This document shows, one piece after another, positions 52,131-61,247 of a DNA stretch of 64,000 nucleotides; position 1 is the stretch's first letter; each line of letters starts with the position of its first letter. The notes under the pieces were generated by a model. That model saw only the letters and a list, made by a program, of their open reading frames with translations, had not been told where the DNA came from and searched no databases. A program made the translations under genes and the position numbers. Origin of the DNA: Paraburkholderia sp. Ac-20340 (GTDB lineage: Bacteria > Pseudomonadota > Gammaproteobacteria > Burkholderiales > Burkholderiaceae); assembly GCF_017104965.1 (NCBI RefSeq), contig NZ_JAAGPR010000034.1, positions 27,985 through 91,984 on the forward strand. The letters are read 5' to 3'.

Positions 52131-54641
52131 TTATTCTTCCGGCAGCCGGATCAGGCTGGCGTCCTTGCGGATCAGCCATGAGGCCGCGAGCATCTGCTTG
52201 CACTGGTGCGCGAGCAGTTTCACATCTTGCGCGAGGTCGCTGGTGGCGCCGATCGCGCGTTCCGCTTCCACCACCATGGTGTCCAGATCGCGCGTCATGC
52301 GGCGCGTGATCTCGATTTGATCCTCGGGCACGGGCGTTCCGGCTTCGGCGGCCACGAGGTTTTCGCGCACGCAGTTCAGCGCCTGGTCGAGCGCGTCGAG
52401 GCGCATGGCTGGCGCGGCCTGATCGGCATTGGCGGCGCTGCGCAACAGCGGCGCGGAAGCCGTGATCTGCGACGCCAGCACGTGGCTGCGCACCAGCAGA
52501 TCGTTGAGTTCGGGCACGAACTTCTGCGCCGATTTCGGTTCGAGCATCATGCGCTGGAACGCCTGGCCGAGATTCGCGAACGCCACATGCACGTTCTTGC
52601 GCGCGAGGCGATAGCGGAAGTCGCGGGCGAGCGAGGGCACAGCGGCGGCGGCTGCACCCACTCCTGCCGATGCGGGCAACGGTGTTGCGGCAGCCTGCGC
52701 ATTGGCCTGAGCCGATACTTTCGCGCCGACAGCCGCTACCGGAGCCGGCGCCAAAGCCGTTGCGCCAGCACCGTCGAGCGCGAGCGCCGCTTCTTCGTGG
52801 GCTGCCTGGGCCGCCTGAGCGCTGGCGGCATGGGTCGTTTGCGCGGCCACGCGCGCCGCGCTTTCGGTCAGCATCGGCCCGGCGAAAGCCGCCTGTGCAT
52901 TGCCGGCGCTGGCAGTCTGACTCGTGCGGCCGCTCCACCACCAGCTCGCTTCCAGATAACCGCGTGTCGCGGCGATCATGTCCTGCACCAGCTTGCCCAT
53001 CAGCCGGTATTCCCAGTACGGGAACAGATGGCTCGCGCCGATCGCGATCATGCAGCCTACGACCGTATCGATGGCGCGCTCGCCGATGATGCGCATGCTG
53101 CCCGGCGCCAGCAGATGGAACATCAGCAGCACATAGGCCGAGGTGAACACCACGCTCGCCGTGTAGTTGAACAGCAGCAGGCTGTAGCTCATCACCATCG
53201 CCGCGAACATCGACACCAGCAGCACGAGCGGCTGCTTCACGAGCAGGATCAGCGCAATACTGGCCACGCAGCCGATCAGCGTGCCGACGATACGCTGCGC
53301 GTTGCGCTGGCGCGTCAGCGAATAGCCGGGCTTCAGGATGATGATGCTCGTCATCACGATCCAGTAGGCGTTGGTGAGCGGCAGCAGCCGCCCGAGCCAG
53401 AAGCCCACGGCGACTGCAATCGTCACGCGCAGCGCGTGGCGAAAGCTCGGCGAGGCCATCGTGAGATTCGAGAAAATCTGCAGCCACGAGACGCGCCGGT
53501 TGGTGACGAAGCGCGTGAGGGCTTCGTCGATGCGCAGCTCGGTTTCGGTGGTCGGCACTTCGCTCGCGAGGCTGCGGCGCATGCGGTCGATCAGGCGCGT
53601 CGCGCTCCAGATGCGGCGAAACGATGCCGAGATCGCGGCGTAGGCTTCGGGGTCTTTGGCCGGCAGATCGCGCCGCTTGAGCAGATCGAGTTCGAATTCG
53701 ATCGCGCGCAGTTCCGCCTTCACGTTGATGTTCGCGCGCGGCGCTTCGTTCTGCAGCACGGCGAGACCGATGTCTTCGAGATCGGCCGCGGCCTTGCGGA
53801 TCAGATCGCGATAGAACACCAGCAGATCGGAGCCGCCGAAGGTGTTGCGCACGAGCGGGTAGTCGGTGTGCGCGCCCACGAACAGTTCGTGCAGATCGAC
53901 CGTGTTGATGAAAAGGTTGAAGTGCATCGCGCGCCGCGCATCGACGCGTCCGCTCCTGAGCTTCGGCAGATTGCGCAGCACGATGTCGCGCGCCGCGTCC
54001 TGGCGCTCGACCGCCGCGATCTGTTTGGCGACCAGATTACGGAAACACTCGTCGAGATCGTTGTCGAGATCGAAAAACTGCGCGCGTGCGAGCAGGTAGT
54101 CGGCGCAGGCAAACACGCTTTCGGCCAGCGCCTGTTGCTCGATCCGGTCGAGCATCAGGCGGCTCACGAGCGTCGACCAGGCCGTGTACCAGAGCCCGCC
54201 CAGCAGAATCCACGCGGCGTTGATGAGCGCCTGGTGCGGCGTGAAATGCTCCTCCAGCGTCATCACCATCATGAACAGCGTGGCGAAGCTGATCTGCGGC
54301 CAGCGGTTGCCGTAGACGACGATCAGCGACAGCACGAAGGTGAGCGGGACGACCGTGGCCCAGAGCGCGATCGGGCTGAAGGTGGCGAGGCCGGTGGCGT
54401 AGGCGGATAGAAAACCGATCACGCTGCACGCCAGCATCTCGTTGCGCTTGTACTTGAGCGGGCCGGGCATGTCGACCACGCAGGCGCCGAGCGCGCCGGT
54501 CGAGAGGGTGAAGCCCAGCTCGCTCTTGTCGAACACGAACAGACACAGAATGGCCGGAAGCGAGATGCCGACCGCGATGCGCAGACCGCCGTAGAAGTAC
54601 TGGCTATAAAGGAACTTCCTGATTTCTACGGAATAGCGCAT
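52131..54641 (-). CDS. FUSC-family (YccS-like) inner membrane transporter
   Basis: An 836-residue protein of the fusaric acid resistance/YccS family. Two blocks of about five or six membrane segments (about residues 15-160 and 395-545) each precede a cytoplasmic region. The second block contains PLTNAYWIVMTSIIILKPGYS and RQRNAQRIVGTLIG, strong markers. Family members are thought to export toxic organic acids or phenolics. A low-complexity Ala-rich insertion of about 100 residues (about 567-667, nucleotides 52640-52940) splits the C-terminal cytoplasmic region. No adaptor or outer membrane gene is adjacent. ATG start at 54641. Confidence 0.88.
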   Translation of the reverse strand: MRYSVEIRKFLYSQYFYGGLRIAVGISLPAILCLFVFDKSELGFTLSTGALGACVVDMPGPLKYKRNEMLACSVIGFLSAYATGLATFSPIALWATVVPLTFVLSLIVVYGNRWPQISFATLFMMVMTLEEHFTPHQALINAAWILLGGLWYTAWSTLVSRLMLDRIEQQALAESVFACADYLLARAQFFDLDNDLDECFRNLVAKQIAAVERQDAARDIVLRNLPKLRSGRVDARRAMHFNLFINTVDLHELFVGAHTDYPLVRNTFGGSDLLVFYRDLIRKAAADLEDIGLAVLQNEAPRANINVKAELRAIEFELDLLKRRDLPAKDPEAYAAISASFRRIWSATRLIDRMRRSLASEVPTTETELRIDEALTRFVTNRRVSWLQIFSNLTMASPSFRHALRVTIAVAVGFWLGRLLPLTNAYWIVMTSIIILKPGYSLTRQRNAQRIVGTLIGCVASIALILLVKQPLVLLVSMFAAMVMSYSLLLFNYTASVVFTSAYVLLMFHLLAPGSMRIIGERAIDTVVGCMIAIGASHLFPYWEYRLMGKLVQDMIAATRGYLEASWWWSGRTSQTASAGNAQAAFAGPMLTESAARVAAQTTHAASAQAAQAAHEEAALALDGAGATALAPAPVAAVGAKVSAQANAQAAATPLPASAGVGAAAAAVPSLARDFRYRLARKNVHVAFANLGQAFQRMMLEPKSAQKFVPELNDLLVRSHVLASQITASAPLLRSAANADQAAPAMRLDALDQALNCVRENLVAAEAGTPVPEDQIEITRRMTRDLDTMVVEAERAIGATSDLAQDVKLLAHQCKQMLAASWLIRKDASLIRLPEE

Positions 54642-54776
54642 CGACTGCCATGGATTTCGGATGCGGACGAAAGCGCCGCGGACTGTGGCGCTGAGTTTAA
54701 ATGATTTCGGGTGCGATCCGTCCGTCTCTGTATTCGGGGATGCGCGCGCGCCCGCCCGGTGCGCGCGCCGTTCGCG

Positions 54777-55430
54777 CTAGTCCGCGCTGAGCGTCGGCGC
54801 ATCGCCGAGCAGGCCGTGCGTGCCGCGGATGCGGCGCATGCGCGTGCGATACCAGAAGGTCCACGCGAGCAGGGCGCCGAACATGCAGTAGCCGAGAATC
54901 GGCGAGACCACGAGGAAGCGCTCGATCGGCCAGGTGGCGGCCAGCCAGGTGCGCAGCGAGGCATCGCCGATCAGGCCCACGCCCCAGACAAACGTCAGCA
55001 GGCGCATGGCCGTCGCAAAGCTGCGGTTCTCGCTCCACAACAGTTCGAGCCGGCCGACGCCTTCGCGGGTCTGGCGCGCCACCGTGGCGCGCGTGAGATA
55101 GAACACGAGCGGCCGGCGCGCCAGCAGCGAAAGCACAAACGTGACGCCGATCGCGCCGGTGGAAAAGCTCTCGCGCATCAACAACGCGCGCGTGCCGCCG
55201 CCGAACGCCATCGCGATCAGCGAGAGCACGATGCCGAGCAGGATCACCGCCGAGAGCGCATCGATACGCCTGAAGCGCACCAGCTCGACGATCGTCCACG
55301 CCAGCGGCGGAACCGCCGAGGCAATCAGGCCGCCGACTTCGCCCCAATAAGGTTGGGCGAGCCGGTACGCGACCCAGGGCAGCAGCAGATTGACCGCCAT
55401 TTCGGCGACGAATGCTGGACGCACTTTCAT
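54777..55430 (-). CDS. VC0807-like integral membrane protein
   Basis: A 217-residue protein with about six membrane segments and the features of the VC0807 family: VPPLAWTIVELVRFRRIDALSAV (quoted in part) near residues 40-62, and a late RTWLAATWPIERFLVVSPIL. Function is not known for the family. It lies 135 bp upstream of the FUSC-type gene on the same strand, possibly co-transcribed. ATG at 55430 was chosen because the conserved region starts within ten residues. Confidence 0.72.
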   Translation of the reverse strand: MKVRPAFVAEMAVNLLLPWVAYRLAQPYWGEVGGLIASAVPPLAWTIVELVRFRRIDALSAVILLGIVLSLIAMAFGGGTRALLMRESFSTGAIGVTFVLSLLARRPLVFYLTRATVARQTREGVGRLELLWSENRSFATAMRLLTFVWGVGLIGDASLRTWLAATWPIERFLVVSPILGYCMFGALLAWTFWYRTRMRRIRGTHGLLGDAPTLSAD

Positions 55431-55652
55431 GGGATGCGTACTCCAGAAAAAGGATGAACAAAGTATGGTTCACGCGCGGACCATCGGCAATCCGTGGATC
55501 GCGGCGCGAGGTTGCAGCGTTCGCATCTTGCGTGCCCGATGTGGCGTGGCGCTCGAAGCGGGACTGCATTGCGCCTGCTGTGCGCCATATCGCCGTGGAC
55601 GGCTTCATGCGACACTGCAACGTTATTCGCCCGATTCCACGCCGTTATTGCC

Positions 55653-56057
55653 ATGTCCGATCGCCTGTCCATCCCGCTGCACGAAGTCGAACTCGTCGCC
55701 GTTCGCGCGCAGGGCGCGGGCGGCCAGAACGTCAACAAGGTGTCGAGTGCGATTCATCTGCGCTTCGATATCCGCGCGTCGTCCTTGCCCGAAGTCATCA
55801 AGATGCGCCTGCTTGCGCTCGCCGACCGGCGCATCACGCACGAAGGCGTGGTCGTTCTCAAATCGCAGGAGTACCGCACGCAGGAGCTGAACCGCGAGGC
55901 GGCGCTCGTGCGTCTCGATGCGCTGATCGAAAGTGTCAGCGTGACGCGCAAGGCGCGGGTGGCGACGCGGCCCACGCGCGCTTCGAAGATGCGGCGTCTG
56001 GACGGCAAGTCGCGCCGCAGCGAGATCAAATCCGGGCGTCAGCGTGTGACGGAATAA
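55653..56057 (+). CDS. arfB: Alternative ribosome-rescue peptidyl-tRNA hydrolase ArfB
   Basis: A 134-residue protein of the ArfB (YaeJ/ICT1) family. The catalytic GGQ sits in VRAQGAGGQNVNKVSSA (about residues 16-32), and the C-terminal 40 residues are rich in Lys and Arg (TRASKMRRLDGKSRRSEIKS), the tail that enters the mRNA channel of stalled ribosomes. It releases nascent chains from non-stop complexes. The long upstream in-frame extension lacks similarity; ATG at 55653 gives the normal length. It is transcribed alone. Confidence 0.93.
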   Translation: MSDRLSIPLHEVELVAVRAQGAGGQNVNKVSSAIHLRFDIRASSLPEVIKMRLLALADRRITHEGVVVLKSQEYRTQELNREAALVRLDALIESVSVTRKARVATRPTRASKMRRLDGKSRRSEIKSGRQRVTE

Positions 56058-56195
56058 CGCAGCGCGTCGGGCGGATCTGGTTGCAATTGGCTGGGATGGG
56101 TGCCGCAGAGCGCGCCATTGCGGCGCAGGGCGTTGAAACAGGTAGTGGCGCGCGCGACCGGAGCGGCCGCGCGGCGTGCAGCGTGTTCGGCCGTA

Positions 56196-56456
56196 TCAGT
56201 GCGTCGTATCGGGCACGTCGAGGATCAGGATGATGGTCCAGTCGGCGTCGCCTTCATGGTGATACTGGCGCTCCGCGACGATGAACGGCTGCTGCTTGCC
56301 TTCCGGCCCGAGGAACAGGACGTCGCCTTCCATCGGCAGGCATTCGACCGGGGGCAGGGCGAGGAAAGCCTCGGTGCCCTTGCCGCGCGGCATCAGCTTT
56401 TCGATCTTGCGGGATGCCGCTTCGGTCCATTCGATGTCGAGCTGGATGTTGCTCAT
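56196..56456 (-). CDS. Small protein of unknown function
   Basis: An 86-residue acidic, soluble protein (MSNIQLDIEWTEAASRKIEK...). It has no signal peptide or membrane segment and reads as a compact alpha/beta domain, ending with GDADWTIILILDVPD. GGAGA precedes the ATG at 56456. I do not recognise a family, though the well-formed ribosome site and normal codon use argue that it is real. It stands alone between arfB and a small secreted protein gene. Confidence 0.6.
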   Translation of the reverse strand: MSNIQLDIEWTEAASRKIEKLMPRGKGTEAFLALPPVECLPMEGDVLFLGPEGKQQPFIVAERQYHHEGDADWTIILILDVPDTTH

Positions 56457-56589
56457 GGATGTTTCTCCGCGCGAGTCGCGCACAAAGTAGGGGGAATTTC
56501 GAGGTGCGCGACTTTAGCATAACCCGCGCGCGCGCCGACCTGTGGGCGCGTTGGCGTCAAATGTTCCCGTCCTTCTTGCTGCGCAAAAC

Positions 56590-56625
56590 AAAAAAGCCGA
56601 GGCCGGGGACCGGCGTCGGCTTTTC
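56590..56625. terminator. Bidirectional terminator
   Basis: AAAAGCCGA (56592-56600) and TCGGCTTTT (56616-56624) pair as a 9-bp stem around a GC-rich loop. It lies just past the end of the small secreted protein gene on the minus strand. Confidence 0.8.
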
Positions 56626-56652
56626 AGGCGTGGCTCAAGCGTTATCGGAGGA

Positions 56653-56898
56653 TTACTGATCCGACTTCGGCGGGGCCTTGTGATGCGGATGGCCGCCTTT
56701 CTTGTGATGCTTCATGGGCATTTCCGCCGGCGCCTGCGCAGCGGCCTGCTGGCGCGACTGGAGATCCTGCGCGCGTTGCTCGACATCGGCGGCTTTGGCC
56801 GGATCGGTGCTCATCATGACGCCGTTATCCGATTGTGCATAGGCGGCGCCCGTCAGTGCGGACAGCGAAATCAGGACTGCGAGGGACACTTTTTTCAT
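56653..56898 (-). CDS. Small secreted His/Lys-rich protein
   Basis: An 81-residue exported protein. The signal peptide (about residues 1-22) ends in GAAYAQS. The mature protein is Gln/Ala-rich (QRAQDLQSRQQAAAQAPAE) and closes with a strongly basic, histidine-rich tail, MKHHKKGGHPHHKAPPKSD, which could bind divalent metals or polyanions. GGAGG lies 8 bp before the ATG. Similar short periplasmic proteins occur in Burkholderia, but no function is assigned that I know of. Confidence 0.7.
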   Translation of the reverse strand: MKKVSLAVLISLSALTGAAYAQSDNGVMMSTDPAKAADVEQRAQDLQSRQQAAAQAPAEMPMKHHKKGGHPHHKAPPKSDQ

Positions 56899-57143
56899 CA
56901 CTACCTCCGAAGAGCGGTTTATGGACCCAGCTGGTGCCTGCCGAGCAGGAAAAGGCATGTCATTCTAACGATCAACCTGGGTTGGCAGATGACATCGCAT
57001 CAGGCTTGCGCGCGCGATTTACAACTCCTTACATCTGCCCGGGTCCCATCCTGACACATCTGACCCGATCACGGCGACGACGTGCTCATGCGGGCTCTCA
57101 TGCAGCCTTAGACGGTTACTTCGGCCCGCGCGCTGGACCGTGA

Positions 57144-57923
57144 CTAGAACCAGCCAAGCATGACGTAGACGTGAAACTGCGCAATCCCGATCAATTCGTG
57201 CAGCGCGGTTTCTGCGCTGCGCAGGTTGCCGCGGCGCGGCCAGAGGCCAAGGCGCACATGCCGTACCTCGGATATGGCCGCCACCGGGTGCATGCCGAAG
57301 CGCCCGAAGTCCAGCATCGCGCGTGCCATGTGATACGACGAGGTTACGACGAAGAGCGTATCGGCGCGCTGGGCGTGCACGATCGGCGCGACGTTGCGGG
57401 CGTTCTGCCAGGTCGTGAGACTGGTGTTTTCGAGGATGAGATCGTCGCGGGTGATGCCGGCGCGCAACAGCCAGGGCGCATAGGTATCGGCTTCGCTGGC
57501 GGCGTGATGCTGCGGATTGCCGCCGCTCACGATCACCTTGCACAGACCCCCGGCGGCAACGCAGCGCTGGTGCAGCGCAGCCGACAACCGGATGCGCGCA
57601 TAGACGTCGTGCTGCGGCGCCAGCGAGCCGTCGTCCATGACATCGATGCCGCCGCCCAGCATCACGATGGCGGTGCGCGGGCCGAACGAGGTGGCGTTCG
57701 GCGAAGCGGGATCGTAGGGAGTACGATAGGACAGCGGCTGGGCCAGATCGAGCAGCGGCTTTGTCAGCCACCCTGCCGCGAGCAGCCAGAAAAAGATGAC
57801 AGCACCAAACGCCACCGCCCGGCGTTGACGGCGCCACAGCACGAATAGCGCAAAAAATAGCGCAAATATTCCGAATAGAATCAATTTGAATGAGGTAACG
57901 TATTGTTTTTCGGGATGAAGCAT
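57144..57923 (-). CDS. YdcF-like membrane protein (DUF218)
   Basis: A 259-residue protein with two N-terminal membrane segments (about residues 9-27 and 37-55) followed by a periplasmic DUF218/YdcF domain. The domain includes TAIVMLGGGIDV near 85-96, CKVIVSGGNPQHHAASEADTYAPW (quoted in part) and ENTSLTTWQNA, with VVTSSYHMARAM later. Members may act on envelope lipids or polysaccharides (ElyC, SanA) but the reaction is unknown. The start is uncertain: ATG at 57923 was taken; ATG at 57965 would add 14 residues, and further upstream the frame loses similarity. Confidence 0.8.
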   Translation of the reverse strand: MLHPEKQYVTSFKLILFGIFALFFALFVLWRRQRRAVAFGAVIFFWLLAAGWLTKPLLDLAQPLSYRTPYDPASPNATSFGPRTAIVMLGGGIDVMDDGSLAPQHDVYARIRLSAALHQRCVAAGGLCKVIVSGGNPQHHAASEADTYAPWLLRAGITRDDLILENTSLTTWQNARNVAPIVHAQRADTLFVVTSSYHMARAMLDFGRFGMHPVAAISEVRHVRLGLWPRRGNLRSAETALHELIGIAQFHVYVMLGWF

Positions 57924-58181
57924 GTCGCGCGTGAATCGGCCGCCAATGGCCACCGCGATGATCATGCCGGAAGCGACGACCTTGCGCGGCGAAGCGCTCC
58001 ACAACGAGCGGCTGTCGTTCTGCGCGGCGTCCGGTGCTTTCGCGGGGGCCCGAATAACCTGCAGTCCGTGCCACGGCGCAGGACAGCGCAAGGCGCGCGG
58101 CGAACGGCTGCGTAGCGCTTGCCGGCCTTGCGCCCTATCAGGCGGAATGGCAGCGGGACTGCATTTTAAGAAAGATGTGAG

Positions 58182-58505
58182 ATGACCACGTATTCCAACG
58201 AAGCAGTACTCGAAGCCTTGCGGCGGGTGCAGTATCGGCAGGTCCCGTGGGCGCGTAGTCCCAGAGTTTTCCAATATCTGCGTAATCTCGGCCTGATGGA
58301 TACCGTCAGGCAGCGCACCGTGGCTCCTGCTCCCGGCTTCCATGCTCCCGTCGATATCGCCGTGCTGACCGAGCGCGGCCGCGCGGAATTCGCGCGCCTC
58401 GCCCGCGACGAACGTTCTCTCCAGTGGACCGACCAGCGTACGGCCGACTACGTGGCCGAAGCGCTCGCCCAGTCTTCCGACGAAGCGGGCTCCACCGCTT
58501 TATAG
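58182..58505 (+). CDS. Small soluble protein of unknown function
   Basis: A 107-residue protein (MTTYSNEAVLEALRRVQYRQ...) with helical N- and C-terminal parts around a conserved-looking LTERGRAEFARLARDE segment reminiscent of the wing-helix end of winged-helix proteins. It has no signal or membrane segment. It is divergent from the YdcF-like gene, 258 bp away, and ends just before a terminator. I do not recognise a specific family. Confidence 0.55.
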   Translation: MTTYSNEAVLEALRRVQYRQVPWARSPRVFQYLRNLGLMDTVRQRTVAPAPGFHAPVDIAVLTERGRAEFARLARDERSLQWTDQRTADYVAEALAQSSDEAGSTAL

Positions 58506-58511
58506 CCAGCC

Positions 58512-58543
58512 AAAAAAAAGCCCGTATCGAAAGATACGGGCTT
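58512..58543. terminator. Strong terminator, best oriented for the minus strand
   Basis: AAGCCCGTATC-GAAA-GATACGGGCTT is an 11-bp perfect stem with a GAAA tetraloop. The A8 run at 58512-58519 gives a U-tract on the minus strand, so it mainly terminates transcripts coming from the right. Confidence 0.9.
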
Positions 58544-58753
58544 ACCGGTATTACTGCTGCCACGCTGTGCTTAATGGCAAAGGGATAGACCGCGCGCTCG
58601 CGCGGTGGTTCCCGTCTTCGTCACGCCATCGACACGATTGCAGCGCGTAATTATTCGTTTCGCATTTATTTCGCGTTAATTCATTTCGCAGACCGGAGCT
58701 TCGCACAGCCGCTCCGTCGATCGTTTCGCTCGTTCCGCTTTGAGCGCGGTGCG

Positions 58754-59062
58754 CTAGTGGCGTGCGCGCGGCGGCTCGGATCGCGGCGGCGGAGTACGGC
58801 GCGCGTTATCGACGATATCGCTGCGCAGATCGCCGCGCGGCACCGGCTGGACATTGTCGGCGGGGCGAGCGCCTGCGGACGGCCAGGCGTGCGCGCCCGT
58901 GCGGGCGATGGGCCAATGCGGTGCGCTGGACTGGGGCGGCTGGGCCGTCGCATCGTTCGAGAGCCATGACGCCACCACGGTGGGCAGGGCAAGCGACGCG
59001 AGCAGGGCGAGGGCGGACAGCGAAACCATGATGCCCCGATTGTGCAGAGTCATGGATCTCAT
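58754..59062 (-). CDS. Secreted or membrane-anchored proline-rich protein
   Basis: A 102-residue protein. A signal peptide or signal anchor (about residues 10-31, MVSLSALALLASLALPTVVA) is followed by a hydrophilic region rich in Pro, Arg and Ala (ARRTPPPRSEPPRARH at the end). GGGAGG is placed 6 bp before the ATG at 59062. No domain is recognised. The downstream terminator at 58512 would close its transcript. Confidence 0.55.
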   Translation of the reverse strand: MRSMTLHNRGIMVSLSALALLASLALPTVVASWLSNDATAQPPQSSAPHWPIARTGAHAWPSAGARPADNVQPVPRGDLRSDIVDNARRTPPPRSEPPRARH

Positions 59063-59414
59063 GGCAGCCTCCCGTCAGAGCGGGTTTTGGACTTGAGTGA
59101 ACATGCCTCTAAGGTACGGTCGTGCGCGAAAGCATGCTGTAAATATTGGTAAAGAGATGTTTCGCGCGCATCGATCGGGCGTGCGCAGGCCCAATCCGGC
59201 GAGGTTTAACGCCGTTTGACGAATTTAGAGGAAGCGCACCAGCGCCTGTCTGCGCGTGCCTTCGAGTGAGCTCGATGTGGCAGGCAGACAACGCCCGGAA
59301 AGGCTCGAAGCCTCGGTGGCTGGCGGCGAGCGCCGCGAGGGAAATCGCCGGACGCGAAAGGCGCCCGGCGCAAAGTGCGAGAAGTGAACGTGAATCTGTT
59401 GCCGGCCAGCAGGT
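59063..59414. other. Gap before the IS5-like gene
   Basis: No gene, promoter or repeat stands out. Open frames are present but lack ribosome sites and family similarity. It follows the 3' end of the IS5-like gene, and no terminal inverted repeat was found. Confidence 0.5.
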
Positions 59415-59816
59415 TCAGGCCATCTTGACGGGCGCGCGCCACGATTCCGGGTTGGTCCAGAATGCGCCGCGCAGACGGTCGCGGCTCGGCGGTGCCGGCG
59501 GCTTGGTGGCGGTGGCGCCGATGCGTCCGCGCAGCGAAATTTCGCGGCCGCTCGTGCCCAGGCGCTTCACGATTTCGGCGAGCGTGCCGTCAGCCTGCCA
59601 TTCGTCGAAGCGGCGGCGGCAGGTGGGCGGCGAGGGGTAGCGGCCCGGCAGCTTGGACCAGCCTTCACCCGTCGACAGCACCCACAGCACTGCGTTGACC
59701 ACAGCACGCGCTTCGACGCGAGGCCGTCCACGGCGCTCGCTCCGTGCGGGTTCCGCACAGAACAACGCCTCGACCAGGGCCCATTCGTTATCTCTCAAAT
59801 CGTCGAACAGCATCAT
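59415..59816 (-). CDS. IS5-like transposase N-terminal domain protein (DUF4096)
   Basis: A 133-residue protein carrying only the N-terminal DUF4096 domain of IS5/IS402-type transposases: LRDNEWALVEALF at the start, then RGRPRVEARAVVNAVLWVLSTGEGW and LPGRYPSPPTCRRRFDEWQADG. The catalytic DDE domain is missing, and the C-terminal 50 residues (SRDRLRGAFWTNPESW) are unrelated to transposases. A good GAGG site precedes the ATG, and the frame is intact, so it may be a domesticated DNA-binding protein rather than decay. No terminal repeats or target duplication are seen. Confidence 0.65.
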   Translation of the reverse strand: MMLFDDLRDNEWALVEALFCAEPARSERRGRPRVEARAVVNAVLWVLSTGEGWSKLPGRYPSPPTCRRRFDEWQADGTLAEIVKRLGTSGREISLRGRIGATATKPPAPPSRDRLRGAFWTNPESWRAPVKMA

Positions 59817-60239
59817 GTTTCACCTCAGCGAAGCTATCTCCGGTGCGCTGCCCCGCGCTGCGCACTCTTCATGTACCCCGACCGGTTGGCGGAGTACCAG
59901 GCGGAATCGGTTGGGACGGGCCAGTCTCTTTCAAACATCGGACCGTCCGCCGATCCTGTGTCTGCCTTAATGCGAGAAGCGTGCCAGCTCACACGCTTTC
60001 GTCTCGAAGCCGCGTGGCATCAAGCCCGCGCGGGTGCTTGCCAGGGGCGTATGAGACTCGAAAACGCATGGCCGGGAAATCGGGACAATCACCAATCTTG
60101 TGCAAACAGGCCCGCCAGGCGTGCGTTTTAGCTGCATTGCTGCACTGCGGCGAACAATGACCGGTGCGATTCACTCCGCTGTAACGATCCAGCAAGCGAT
60201 TAAAATTGCATCAAACAAAGTGATTCATGAGGCGAATGG
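59817..60239. other. Divergent gap between IS5-like gene and LysR gene
   Basis: About 420 bp without a supported gene. The last 60 bp before the LysR start are AT-rich (ATTAAAATTGCATC around 60199-60212) and probably hold its promoter. Nothing else is recognised. Confidence 0.5.
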
Positions 60240-61142
60240 ATGAATGTGACGTTGCGGCAATTGCGGGTGTTCATCGAAGTCGCGCGTTTGCAGAGCTTCA
60301 GCCGCGCGGGCGATGAAATCGGTCTCACGCAGTCGGCGGTGAGCCGTTGCGTGCGCGAGCTGGAAACCGAGATGGGCGTGAAGCTCGTCGATCGCACCAC
60401 GCGCGAGGTGCAGCTGACCGACGTGGGCGCGAACCTGATCGCGACGATTCCGCGTCTGATCGGCGATCTGGACGACGCGCTGCGCGAGATCCGCGAAATC
60501 GGCGAGCAGCGGCGCGGGCGCGTGGTGGTGGCGGCCAGTCCGACCGTCGCCTGCCGGCTGATGCCCGAAGTGGTGGCCGCGTGCGGACGGCAGTTTCCGT
60601 ACGTCACGCTCGGCCTGCGTGACGATGTGCAAAGCGATGTGGTGCGCAAGGTCCGTTCGGGCGAGGTGGATTTCGGCGTCGTGATCGGGCCCTTCGTGGG
60701 CGCGGCGGCCGCCGAGGATCTGGAGACCGAGTTGCTGGCCACCGATTCGTTCTGCGTGGTGGTGCGCGGCGATCATCCGCTCGCGAGCCGCGACGAGGTG
60801 CCGTGGACGGCGCTCGACGGCGAGCGGCTGGTGATGCTCGATCATGCGTCGGGCAGTCGTCCGCTGATCGACGCGGTGATGCAGGAGCAGGGCGTGAGCG
60901 CGCGCATCGTGCAGGAACTGGGGCATCCGGCCACGGTGTTCGGGCTGGTCGAAGCGGGGGTGGGGGTGAGCGTGCTGCCGTGGCTGGCCTTGCCGGTGCC
61001 GGCCGGGTCGTCGCTGCTGGCGCGCTCGCTGGTGCCGCGCGCCGAACGCACGGTCGAGCTCGTGCGACGGCGCGATCGTTCGCTTTCGCCGGCGGCCGAG
61101 GCCGTCTGGACGCTGATCCGCGAACTGGGCGGGCAGCGCTGA
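60240..61142 (+). CDS. LysR-family transcriptional regulator
   Basis: A 300-residue LysR protein with a winged helix in residues 1-62 (LRQLRVFIEVARLQSFSRAG, LTQSAVSRCVRELE) and a substrate-binding domain at about 90-295. It lies 105 bp upstream of an aminotransferase gene on the same strand, which could be its target or operon partner. LysR genes more often diverge from targets, so this link is weak. Start and length are normal. Confidence 0.9.
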   Translation: MNVTLRQLRVFIEVARLQSFSRAGDEIGLTQSAVSRCVRELETEMGVKLVDRTTREVQLTDVGANLIATIPRLIGDLDDALREIREIGEQRRGRVVVAASPTVACRLMPEVVAACGRQFPYVTLGLRDDVQSDVVRKVRSGEVDFGVVIGPFVGAAAAEDLETELLATDSFCVVVRGDHPLASRDEVPWTALDGERLVMLDHASGSRPLIDAVMQEQGVSARIVQELGHPATVFGLVEAGVGVSVLPWLALPVPAGSSLLARSLVPRAERTVELVRRRDRSLSPAAEAVWTLIRELGGQR

Positions 61143-61247
61143 GCGCGGCTCTGGAGGTGTTGTGCGGGTTTTGTGGCGCTAAACTGACGGTCGGAATCGG
61201 ATGTCATTCGACCGTCACTTCACCGTCAACCTTCACGGAATCCCCCG

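Noticed and set aside
57924..58343. N-terminal extension of the YdcF-like protein up to 58343
   Set aside because: The extension has no similarity, would overlap the divergent gene at 58182-58505 on the other strand, and would place 140 non-conserved residues before the first membrane segment.
59871..60131. 86-codon plus-strand frame upstream of the LysR gene
   Set aside because: No ribosome site, no recognisable domain and an irregular composition; treated as noncoding.
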